From assembly GCA_019234745.1 (NCBI GenBank), contig JAFAKZ010000417.1, positions 1-11,262 on the forward strand: a stretch of DNA of 11,262 nucleotides. The letters run 5' to 3'. A program made the position numbers and the translations under genes. The notes under the pieces were generated by a model. It was not told the DNA's origin, searched no databases, and saw only the letters and a list, made by a program, of their open reading frames with translations. Positions 1 through 4,943 of the stretch are shown here, piece by piece. This DNA is from Burkholderiales bacterium (lineage in GTDB: Bacteria > Pseudomonadota > Gammaproteobacteria > Burkholderiales > Chitinimonadaceae). Every line of letters begins with the position of its first letter. Position 1 is the first letter of the stretch.

Positions 1-2
1 TA

Positions 3-68
3 ATCACGTTCGATCTCGTACATCGGCTGAAACCAGACGATCCGCTGCGCAGCTTCAGGTTCACATGA
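3..68 (+). CDS. Possible C-terminal end of an unidentified gene (partial)
   Basis: Reading frame 3 is open from the left edge to a TGA at 66-68 and gives 21 residues ending in SFRFT. The composition is protein-like and a GC-rich stem-loop (73-93) begins four bases after the stop, which would suit the end of a rightward gene converging on the TPR gene. There is too little sequence to name a family. A minus-strand frame over the same bases is also open (it includes IVWFQPMYEI), so the strand is uncertain. Confidence 0.3.
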   Translation: MTFDLVHRLKPDDPLRSFRFT

Positions 69-72
69 AAGA

Positions 73-93
73 CGGGCGCGGAATCCGCGCCCG
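73..93 (+). terminator. GC-rich stem-loop without U-tract
   Basis: CGGGCGCGG (73-81), a three-base loop AAT and CCGCGCCCG (85-93) form a perfect 9-bp stem. No run of T follows on either strand, so it is not a classical intrinsic terminator. It lies between the possible gene end at 68 and the clear minus-strand terminator at 113-146, and may stabilise a 3' end. Confidence 0.4.
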
Positions 94-112
94 ACCAAGC
101 ATTCCAGGCAAC

Positions 113-146
113 AAAAAACGGGGCGTGGCACACAGCCCGCCCCGTT
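113..146 (-). terminator. Rho-independent terminator of the TonB/TPR cluster
   Basis: On the minus strand AACGGGGCG (146-138) pairs perfectly with CGCCCCGTT (125-117), and the stem runs into a T-tract (the A run at 113-118 on the plus strand). It starts 12 bases after the TPR stop codon. This is a textbook intrinsic terminator and marks the 3' end of the five-gene cluster. Confidence 0.88.
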
Positions 147-158
147 ATTCTGCCCTAA

Positions 159-1364
159 TTACTGCTGTACGCGATACATCCAGAGGCGCGCCAGATTCTG
201 CGCACCGTCCTGGCCTTGTACCGTCTTCAGCACTTGCGCAGCCTTGGACTTCTGGCCGCCCAGGCCGAAGGCAATACCAGCACGCAGCTTGGCTTCATCT
301 TCATCCTTGAAGCCAGCCTTCTTCAGGCCCGCGTCAACCAGGCCGACACCCTTGGCGCTTTGACCGCCCATGACGTAGTTCAGGCCCAGGTTGATCAGCA
401 ACGACCCATCGGCCGACGCATTGGCATCCTTCTCGGCCTGCGCCAGCGCCTTCGGGTCGTCCGCCAGGCGCTTGTTGATCAGGTCGGTCAGGCGCTTCTG
501 GCGGCCACCTTCGTCACCCTTGCCGAATGCGCCAACGGCGTTAGCCTGGTCGACGATCTTCTTGGCTTCAGCAATCGAGTTTTCCAGCACGGCCATCTGA
601 GCCATCTGCAGGAATTCACCGGTCTGGGCGAGGTTACCCGTAGCAAGCTTCAGGCGATACAGGTCCAGCGCGAAACGCTCGGAGAACCCCGGAACACGCT
701 GCACGTGATTGAGCACGTTGGTCCAGGAGTCCTTTTCCGGATAATGCTGAACGAGGCGCTCGTAGGCATACAGCACGCCCGTCTCGTCCTTTAAATTGAT
801 GTAGCAGTTGGCCAGGATATCCAGGTTCTGCTTGGTCGGTGCGCGGCCAGCCTTTTCGTCGGCCTGCACGCGCGGCAGCAGTTCCTTTACCACGCCGGCG
901 TAGTCACCGCTCTTGTAGCGCAGCATGGGGCCAAGGCCCGTGATGCGCGGGTCCGTACCGCCTTCCTTGGCGTAGCGATTGGCCCACTGCGCCGTGCTGG
1001 TCATATCGCCAGCGCGGTAGTACAGATTGATGATGCCTTCCATATCGGCGAGCTTCTCGCTGGCCGACACGCGGCCTTGCACGGCGTCGAGCGAATGGAT
1101 GGCCGTCTGCACATCGCCAGCGCCCAAGGCAGCCGACAGGCGCATGCGCTCGATCGTGAACGATTCGTCAGCGGTCTTGCCAGGCGCCGAATCGGCGTCA
1201 TGGATGTGGTTCAGCGCGTCGCGATATTTGCCTGCCTTCATGGCAGCGGCAGCGGCTTGCAGCGGCTTGCCGACGGCGGCGCTCATTCCTTCTGCATGCA
1301 CAAGGGCAGTGCTCAGGAGCGCGGAGAGGAGGAAGGAAGCGTACAGAGAACGAGTGCGTGTCAT
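159..1364 (-). CDS. Secreted tetratricopeptide-repeat protein of the TonB cluster
   Basis: This is a predicted periplasmic protein of 401 residues. The frame is open from an ATG at 1442, but that start adds 26 residues ahead of a typical signal peptide; starting at 1364 gives MTRTRS, a hydrophobic core (about 8-22) and a VHA cleavage site at 24/25. The mature part is almost entirely helical repeats of TPR/Sel1-like character. Examples are KYRDALNHI (47-55), AGDVQTAIHSLDAV (about 82-95), SGDYAGVVKELL (about 154-165) and the ETGVLYAYERLVQHYP block near 195-210. It contains no catalytic motif. TPR folds bind partner proteins, and its place after exbD2 suggests a scaffold or accessory factor for the TonB motor. 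Vibrio TonB2 clusters also carry a TPR gene, so the pairing has precedent, but the role here is inferred. A hairpin and candidate promoter upstream suggest partly independent expression. Confidence 0.85.
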   Translation of the reverse strand: MTRTRSLYASFLLSALLSTALVHAEGMSAAVGKPLQAAAAAMKAGKYRDALNHIHDADSAPGKTADESFTIERMRLSAALGAGDVQTAIHSLDAVQGRVSASEKLADMEGIINLYYRAGDMTSTAQWANRYAKEGGTDPRITGLGPMLRYKSGDYAGVVKELLPRVQADEKAGRAPTKQNLDILANCYINLKDETGVLYAYERLVQHYPEKDSWTNVLNHVQRVPGFSERFALDLYRLKLATGNLAQTGEFLQMAQMAVLENSIAEAKKIVDQANAVGAFGKGDEGGRQKRLTDLINKRLADDPKALAQAEKDANASADGSLLINLGLNYVMGGQSAKGVGLVDAGLKKAGFKDEDEAKLRAGIAFGLGGQKSKAAQVLKTVQGQDGAQNLARLWMYRVQQ

Positions 1365-1423
1365 TATTCTCGTGGTCCAGATGGCTCGTAACGATCTTGA
1401 AAATCTCGCCCGGGTGGAGGCGA

Positions 1424-1452
1424 AATATATCAACGGAATCAATGTACTGCAA
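1424..1452 (-). promoter_or_regulatory. Candidate sigma70 promoter for the TPR gene
   Basis: On the minus strand TTGCAG (1452-1447), a 17-base spacer and TATATT (1429-1424) precede the TPR start by about 60 bases. The -10 box matches consensus at five of six positions and the -35 box at only three. It lies just downstream of the stem-loop at 1458-1482, so it could restart transcription after partial termination. Confidence 0.35.
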
Positions 1453-1457
1453 AGGAA

Positions 1458-1482
1458 GACGGCACCGCTATGCGATGCCGTC
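1458..1482 (-). terminator. Possible weak terminator between exbD2 and the TPR gene
   Basis: GACGGCA (1482-1476) pairs with TGCCGTC (1464-1458) on the minus strand, and the loop contains a further three-base CGC/GCG stem. The downstream sequence is pyrimidine-rich (TTCCTTT) but is not a clean T run. It begins six bases after the exbD2 stop, so it may be an attenuator or an mRNA-protecting hairpin. Confidence 0.5.
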
Positions 1483-1488
1483 CGGGTA

Positions 1489-1923
1489 TTACATGAACTG
1501 CTCGTCGCCGATCAGCCCGATCTTGGTCACACCAAGACGCGAAGCCGACGACAGCACGCGCGCAACTACGTTGTAGCTGGCTTGTGCATTCGGACGCAAC
1601 ATCACGTTCGGCTGCTTGCTGACATCCGGGTTGGAAGCGTACTGCGTGAACTTCGCTTCCAGCGCGGCCTGGTCAACTGCAACGTTGTCGACCAGGACGG
1701 TGCCGTCAAAGTCGATGTCGACGATGTGCTTCTCAGGTTCCACCGGCGGCGGTGGGGGGTTACCCACCGGGAATTCCAGCTTTACCGAGTGAAACTGAAT
1801 GGGGATGGTGATGATCAGCATGACCAGCAATACCAACATCACGTCGATCAACGGCGTGGTGTTGACGTCCATCATCACTTCCGGTTCACCCGACCCACTA
1901 CCAGAGCCAACATTCATGCCCAT
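1489..1923 (-). CDS. exbD: ExbD/TolR-family biopolymer transport protein (second copy)
   Basis: This 144-residue inner-membrane protein is a proton-channel partner of ExbB and powers TonB. It begins with a short cytoplasmic segment (1-23), then the family signature NTTPLIDVMLVLL starting at residue 21. D27 in the membrane helix (about 25-43) matches the essential protonatable Asp25 of E. coli ExbD. A proline run (VGNPPPPPVEP, about 53-63) links the helix to a periplasmic domain (about 65-144). The start is supported by a GAGGA ribosome site eight bases upstream. It lies 48 bases after exbD1, and the first six residues (MGMNVG) match those of exbD1, consistent with an old duplication. The periplasmic domains have diverged strongly, so the copies are probably not interchangeable. 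TolR is less likely because tonB and exbB are adjacent and no tol genes are seen. Confidence 0.92.
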   Translation of the reverse strand: MGMNVGSGSGSGEPEVMMDVNTTPLIDVMLVLLVMLIITIPIQFHSVKLEFPVGNPPPPPVEPEKHIVDIDFDGTVLVDNVAVDQAALEAKFTQYASNPDVSKQPNVMLRPNAQASYNVVARVLSSASRLGVTKIGLIGDEQFM

Positions 1924-1943
1924 GGCTTTTTCCTCGTTCTAGA

Positions 1944-1965
1944 GCGCGGGCCTTGCGGCCCGCGC
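1944..1965 (-). repeat. Strong GC hairpin in the exbD1-exbD2 gap
   Basis: GCGCGGGCC (1944-1952), loop TTGC and GGCCCGCGC (1957-1965) form a perfect 9-bp all-GC stem with a tetraloop. It sits in the 48-base gap between the exbD1 stop and the exbD2 ribosome site and has no T-tract. It is more likely an mRNA stability or processing element than a terminator. Confidence 0.65.
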
Positions 1966-1971
1966 ACGGCA

Positions 1972-2397
1972 TCAATTGCGCGCCGGCGGTTCGGTAATGA
2001 ACCCGACCTTGATGATCCCGGAACGCTTGCAATCCGTGATCACCTTGCCGATATATTCGTAACGTGCACCCTGGTCGCCACGCACATGAACTTCCGGTTG
2101 CGGTGTCTTGACCGCTTCCTTCTTCAGGCGTTCGATGAGTTCATCGTTACCAATCTTCTGCAGGCTCCAGTAAACACCACCATCCTTGGTAACGGAGATG
2201 TTGATGTTTTCCGGCTTGGTCTGGTTCGGCGTTGTCCGTTCCTTCGGCAACTCCAGCTGAATGGTCTGCGTTACGACTGGGATGGTGATCAGGAAGATGA
2301 TCAACAGCACCAGCATCACGTCCACGAGCGGAGTAGTGTTAATGGCAGAGACTACTTCGTCCTCGTCGCCGCTATCACTTCCGACGTTCATACCCAT
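1972..2397 (-). CDS. exbD: ExbD/TolR-family biopolymer transport protein (first copy)
   Basis: This is a 141-residue inner-membrane ExbD. The N-terminus is acidic (SDSGDEDE, 7-14), followed by the signature NTTPLVDVMLVLL from residue 20, with D26 as the predicted proton-carrying residue. One transmembrane helix spans about 24-42, and the periplasmic domain (about 50-141) includes ENINISVTKDG and a VHVRGD segment typical of ExbD. The start follows the exbB stop by only four bases, and the ribosome site lies inside the end of exbB, so the two are almost certainly translationally coupled. It should pair with ExbB in the TonB motor. Xanthomonas carries a comparable tonB-exbB-exbD1-exbD2 arrangement, where the second ExbD has a specialised role; whether that holds here is inference. 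Confidence 0.93.
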   Translation of the reverse strand: MGMNVGSDSGDEDEVVSAINTTPLVDVMLVLLIIFLITIPVVTQTIQLELPKERTTPNQTKPENINISVTKDGGVYWSLQKIGNDELIERLKKEAVKTPQPEVHVRGDQGARYEYIGKVITDCKRSGIIKVGFITEPPARN

Positions 2398-2401
2398 GTT
2401 T

Positions 2402-3313
2402 TTAGCCCTTCTTGGCCGACTTGTCGCCGCTCATCAGCACATTGTGCAGGTCAGCTGCGAAGGCGCGGACTTGTTCCATGCCAGTCTTGTTGCGGCCAAT
2501 CAGCCAGTTGTAGAACAGCACGGCGGGAACGGCGACAGCCAGACCCAGGGCCGTCATGATCAGGGCTTCACCCACGGGACCAGCAACCTTGTCGATGGAA
2601 GCTTGACCGGCAGCACCGATGGACGTCAGGGCGTGCAGAATACCCCACACGGTACCGAACAGACCGATAAACGGCGCGGTCGAACCCACGGTAGCCAGGA
2701 AGGCCAGGCCGTCGCGCAGGCGGCTTTGCACGTTTTCGATGGAGCGCTGGATCGACATGGACACCCAGGTGTTCAGGTCGATGGCTTCCAGCAGGGCACC
2801 TTCGTGGTGAGCGGTCGCGTTCACGGCGCTTTCAGCGATGAAGCGGAAGGCGCTGCCTTCTTCCAGCGTCTCGACACCGGCCTTGACCGAGCCAGCGCCC
2901 CAGAAGCTTTCCTGGGCTGCGCGAGCCTGACGCATCAGCTTGGCTTGTTCCCACAGCTTGGTGAAGAGGATGTACCAGCTGCCCATGGACATGATCAGCA
3001 TGATGACCAGCGTGGAACGGGCGACGATGTCACCGTTCTTGACGACGTGATCCAGGCCGTACGGGTTCTTCACTTCTTCCTTGCCTTCGCCTGCCGGGGT
3101 AGCGGCAGCATCACCTGCAGGAGCAGGAGCGGCTGCATCAGCTGCGGGGGCGGCAGGAGCGGCTGCGGGAGCAGCAGCAGGTGCAGCCGGAGCCGCAGCG
3201 GCGGCGGGAGCGTCGTCAGCATGGGCAACTTGCGAAACAAAAAGCGTTGCCGCCGGTGCCGCAACAAGAGCTACAGCCGCAAAGAGTGCGGACAAACGGT
3301 TTGCTACAGACAT
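2402..3313 (-). CDS. exbB: ExbB/TolQ/MotA-family proton channel protein, long form
   Basis: This 303-residue inner-membrane protein is the scaffold of the TonB motor. A signal peptide (about 1-32, ending VAHA) is followed by a low-complexity Ala/Pro stretch (about 33-76) predicted to lie in the periplasm. Three membrane helices follow, near 99-118, 203-228 and 248-271. The family signatures are clear: TVGSTAPFIGLFGTVWGI (208-225) and EALIMTALGLAVAVPAVLF (249-267). At 303 residues it is longer than E. coli ExbB (244), as expected for the long ExbB type with a periplasmic extension. Two purine-rich stretches (AAGGAG and GGAAGG) precede the ATG. It is separated from tonB by 158 bases and nearly abuts exbD1. 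TolQ is less likely because tonB is adjacent and TolQ lacks this N-terminal extension. Confidence 0.94.
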   Translation of the reverse strand: MSVANRLSALFAAVALVAAPAATLFVSQVAHADDAPAAAAAPAAPAAAPAAAPAAPAADAAAPAPAGDAAATPAGEGKEEVKNPYGLDHVVKNGDIVARSTLVIMLIMSMGSWYILFTKLWEQAKLMRQARAAQESFWGAGSVKAGVETLEEGSAFRFIAESAVNATAHHEGALLEAIDLNTWVSMSIQRSIENVQSRLRDGLAFLATVGSTAPFIGLFGTVWGILHALTSIGAAGQASIDKVAGPVGEALIMTALGLAVAVPAVLFYNWLIGRNKTGMEQVRAFAADLHNVLMSGDKSAKKG

Positions 3314-3382
3314 GATCCTTCCAGCTCCTTAGCTAGGTTGATTCAGACAAAGTCGGTTGACTTCGATTTTCCCTATCGGGAC

Positions 3383-3394
3383 CGGTGCGCACCG
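3383..3394. repeat. Perfect 12-bp palindrome in the tonB-exbB gap
   Basis: CGGTGCGCACCG reads the same on both strands. It lies about 70 bases upstream of the exbB start within the 158-base tonB-exbB gap. It could be an operator or part of an mRNA fold; I could not place a convincing promoter next to it. Confidence 0.35.
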
Positions 3395-3423
3395 CAAATA
3401 GGTGGGTGCACTCCGGGCAAATA

Positions 3424-3462
3424 CTTCAGACCATCCCGAACGCTCAGCCAATCGGACTGAAG
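3424..3462 (-). repeat. Stem-loop just after the tonB stop codon
   Basis: CTTCAGACC (3424-3432) and GGACTGAAG (3454-3462) pair over eight of nine positions around a 21-base loop. It begins nine bases after the tonB stop on the minus strand and is followed by TATTTG, a weak T-rich tail. It may reduce read-through into exbB or protect the tonB 3' end. Confidence 0.35.
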
Positions 3463-3471
3463 CATTCCAGA

Positions 3472-4128
3472 TTAGTCGGCGATCTTGAATTCGACCGGGT
3501 AACGCGTGGTGACGTCGACACCCTGACCCTTACAGCGCAGGCGGAACACAGCTGAACGCACCAGACTCTTGAGTGCCGCGCTGTTTGTACCAGACACCGT
3601 CACATCCTTCACCTTGCCTTCGCCATCGAGCACGATGGTGGCGACTGCAGACGCGGTGGTGATGCCTTCCTTGTCGGCAATGACGCTGAACTTGTCATCC
3701 ATCGACTCGCCAACTTCCTGTACGTTGCTGCACAGACCACGCACGCTAGGCGGCGCAGCAGGTGCGGTCACCGGGGCGGGCGGGGCGGGCGGAGCCGGAC
3801 GGGCGAATTCAGCCGGCTTTTCCGTCGTCGCGGCCACAACAGGCGCAGTCGTTGCAGGCGGCGGCGTCACGTTCACTTCAACCGGCGGGATGAAGATCGG
3901 CGGCGGCGGCAGATTCGGGGACGGCGGAGGAGGAGGCGGCAAGTCCTTCGGCGGAGGAGGAGGCGGTTGATCCTCGATCTTCACCTGAACTGGCTTGTGC
4001 ACCAGGCGCATCACCTTCTGCGCCATGCCGTTTGCCAATGCCCAAATGAGAATAACGTGCAGGAGAACGACGAAGCCGAAGCCAACCATGTGCTTGCCAG
4101 GTCGCCTCTGCTCTTGTGCAAAATCCAT
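3472..4128 (-). CDS. tonB: TonB energy transducer
   Basis: This 218-residue protein spans the periplasm and transmits proton-motive energy from ExbB-ExbD to outer-membrane receptors. A cytoplasmic N-terminus is followed by one membrane helix (about 15-34) containing H24, the counterpart of the conserved membrane His of E. coli TonB. Next comes a long proline-rich spacer (about 52-127) with several runs of six prolines. The C-terminal TonB domain (about 131-218) ends in RYPVEFKIAD, the expected receptor-binding edge strand. Two cysteines (C133 and C199) lie in the C-terminal domain, where a periplasmic disulfide is possible. The ATG follows an AGAGGG ribosome site at good spacing. It is the first gene of the cluster. 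The proline spacer is GC-rich low-complexity DNA, so other frames over it appear open by chance. Confidence 0.94.
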   Translation of the reverse strand: MDFAQEQRRPGKHMVGFGFVVLLHVILIWALANGMAQKVMRLVHKPVQVKIEDQPPPPPPKDLPPPPPPSPNLPPPPIFIPPVEVNVTPPPATTAPVVAATTEKPAEFARPAPPAPPAPVTAPAAPPSVRGLCSNVQEVGESMDDKFSVIADKEGITTASAVATIVLDGEGKVKDVTVSGTNSAALKSLVRSAVFRLRCKGQGVDVTTRYPVEFKIAD

Positions 4129-4269
4129 GTTTCACCCTCTTTACCCGCCACGCCGCTAGGCAGGATTAAGCAACGTCAGCATGACCCAGCAGGAAACCAA
4201 TCAGGTCATACACCACGAATTGAACGTCAGCACCAGCCGGACTGAAACCGGCATTCGACTAAGTTATTG

Positions 4270-4300
4270 AGTCTAGCACAAGCACTCACGGCCCGATCAA
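4270..4300 (-). promoter_or_regulatory. tonB: Weak candidate promoter for tonB
   Basis: On the minus strand TTGATC (4300-4295) is followed after 19 bases by TAGACT (4275-4270). The -10 box is preceded by TGC, giving an extended -10 form that can tolerate a poor or badly spaced -35. It would produce a leader of about 135 bases before tonB. No better candidate was found. Confidence 0.3.
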
Positions 4301-4311
4301 CTCGTGATCGG
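4293..4311. promoter_or_regulatory. Inverted repeat overlapping the candidate tonB -35
   Basis: CCGATCA (4293-4299) and TGATCGG (4305-4311) form a perfect 7-bp inverted repeat with a five-base spacer, about 19 bases overall, the size expected of a dimeric repressor site. It covers the candidate -35 box at 4295-4300. The regulator is unknown. Confidence 0.4.
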
Positions 4312-4333
4312 CAACAGCCAAACACCACTAGCA

Positions 4334-4353
4334 TACCAGCATAGTACCAGCAT
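4334..4353. repeat. Tandem TACCAGCAT direct repeat, 11-bp period
   Basis: TACCAGCAT occurs at 4334-4342 and again at 4345-4353, one helical turn apart, with a degenerate third unit (CTAGCAT) just before. It is upstream of the candidate tonB promoter, where an activator could bind, but chance cannot be excluded. Confidence 0.35.
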
Positions 4354-4415
4354 GCGAACACCACGCAAACCGCCGCGCAGCGTCCCTGTCTCCAATTTAT
4401 GTCTTTTTTTAAGCT

Positions 4416-4440
4416 AAAGGCCACATCGTTGGTGGCCTCT
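4416..4440 (-). terminator. Probable terminator of the tRNA cluster
   Basis: On the minus strand AGAGGCCAC (4440-4432) pairs with GTGGCCTTT (4424-4416) around a seven-base loop, giving nine pairs with one G-T. The tail TTTAGCTT is only moderately T-rich. It lies about 90 bases after the last tRNA-Arg, and the wobble pairing favours the minus strand. Confidence 0.5.
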
Positions 4441-4529
4441 ATTTGTCTGTACAAGCTATCATGCCTGTACGACTGCTGCTTTATTTATGTGAGCCCCCGC
4501 AACAGTCCGTTACGGTTGCATTTGAATTC

Positions 4530-4606
4530 TGGCGCGCCCGAAGAGATTCGAACTCCTGACCCCTTGGTTCGTAGCCAAGTACTCTATCCAGCTGAGCTAC
4601 GGGCGC
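4530..4606 (-). tRNA. tRNA-Arg(ACG), distal copy
   Basis: A 77-base cloverleaf can be drawn: acceptor GCGCCCG pairs with CGGGCGC, the T arm contains GTTCGAATC, and the anticodon stem CTTGG/CCAAG encloses loop CTACGAA. The anticodon ACG (read as ICG) decodes CGU, CGC and CGA. Discriminator G and an encoded CCA end the gene. It is identical over its whole length to the copy 107 bases upstream in transcription order. Confidence 0.96.
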
Positions 4607-4636
4607 ATCTCATTTGATATATAAAGCATTTGCGGA

Positions 4637-4713
4637 TGGCGCGCCCGAAGAGATTCGAACTCCTGACCCCTTGGTTCGTAGCCAAGTACTCTATCCAGCT
4701 GAGCTACGGGCGC
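4637..4713 (-). tRNA. tRNA-Arg(ACG), proximal copy
   Basis: This 77-base gene is the same in every position as the distal copy, including the encoded CCA, with anticodon ACG in loop CTACGAA. It lies 19 bases after tRNA-Ser and 30 bases before the second copy, so all three are probably processed from one transcript. Two copies raise supply of the main arginine tRNA in a genome rich in CGC codons. Confidence 0.96.
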
Positions 4714-4732
4714 ACTACCTAACAAAAGCTTT

Positions 4733-4826
4733 TGGCGGAGAAAGAGGGATTCGAACCCTCGATACAGGTTTATGCCCGTATGCTCCCTTAGCAGGGGAGT
4801 GCCTTCGACCTCTCGGCCATTTCTCC
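4733..4826 (-). tRNA. tRNA-Ser(GCT)
   Basis: A 94-base class II tRNA: acceptor GGAGAAA pairs with TTTCTCC, the anticodon stem CTCCC/GGGAG encloses loop CTGCTAA (anticodon GCT, codons AGC and AGU), and a long variable arm follows, as serine tRNAs require. The T arm contains GGTTCGAATCC. Discriminator G and CCA are encoded. It is the first gene of the tRNA transcript and lies next to the 3' end of lysC. Confidence 0.96.
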
Positions 4827-4842
4827 GTTCAAAGAGGCGCGA

Positions 4843-4871
4843 ATTATGGGGAATGCGCGCCTGTCAGTCAA
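4843..4871 (-). promoter_or_regulatory. Strong sigma70 promoter of the tRNA cluster
   Basis: On the minus strand TTGACT (4871-4866), a 17-base spacer and CATAAT (4848-4843) each match consensus at five of six positions. A GC-rich discriminator (TCGCGCC) follows the -10 box, the hallmark of stable-RNA promoters under stringent (ppGpp) control. Transcription would start about ten bases before the mature tRNA-Ser 5' end. A TACACG/CGTGTA inverted repeat (4877-4882 and 4904-4909) lies just upstream of the -35 box. Confidence 0.75.
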
Positions 4872-4943
4872 GCATCTACACGCAAAACGGATGCAATATT
4901 TTACGTGTATGTGCGAACTTCCTTATGAATCAAGCGCCTCGCC

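Larger units (their letters stand above)
4129..4529. other. 401-base intergenic region between tonB and the tRNA cluster
   Basis: I see no convincing gene here. The region holds the tonB leader, two copies of TGCTGACGTT on the minus strand (4232-4223 and 4181-4172), a weak promoter candidate with an overlapping inverted repeat near 4270-4311, a tandem TACCAGCAT repeat, and the tRNA terminator at 4416-4440. Bases 4441-4529 show nothing recognisable. Open frames over the region have poor starts and no family-like sequence. I found no convincing Fur box, although iron control of tonB clusters is common. Confidence 0.6.

Noticed and set aside
1365..1442. Upstream ATG extension of the TPR protein (26 extra residues)
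   Set aside because: It would bury the signal peptide inside the protein and overlaps the candidate promoter region; the ATG at 1364 gives a normal secreted precursor.
1027..2559. 510-residue plus-strand open frame
   Set aside because: It runs antisense across the TPR, exbD2, exbD1 and exbB genes and has no domain-like sequence; it is a GC-rich shadow frame.
3081..3332. Ala/Gly-rich plus-strand frame over the exbB N-terminus
   Set aside because: It is the mirror of the low-complexity Ala/Pro codons of exbB and is not an independent gene.
4181..4270. Plus-strand 29-codon frame starting MTQQETNQ upstream of tonB
   Set aside because: No convincing ribosome site and no family likeness; it lies in the tonB leader on the opposite strand.
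4227..4454. Minus-strand 75-codon frame in the tonB-tRNA gap
   Set aside because: Cys-rich random-looking translation that overlaps the tRNA terminator and the repeat region, with no ribosome site.
4399..4928. Plus-strand open frames containing EEIRTPDPLVRSQVLYPAEL and GERGIRTLDTGL
   Set aside because: These are translations of the antisense strand of the tRNA-Arg and tRNA-Ser genes, a well-known source of spurious protein annotations.
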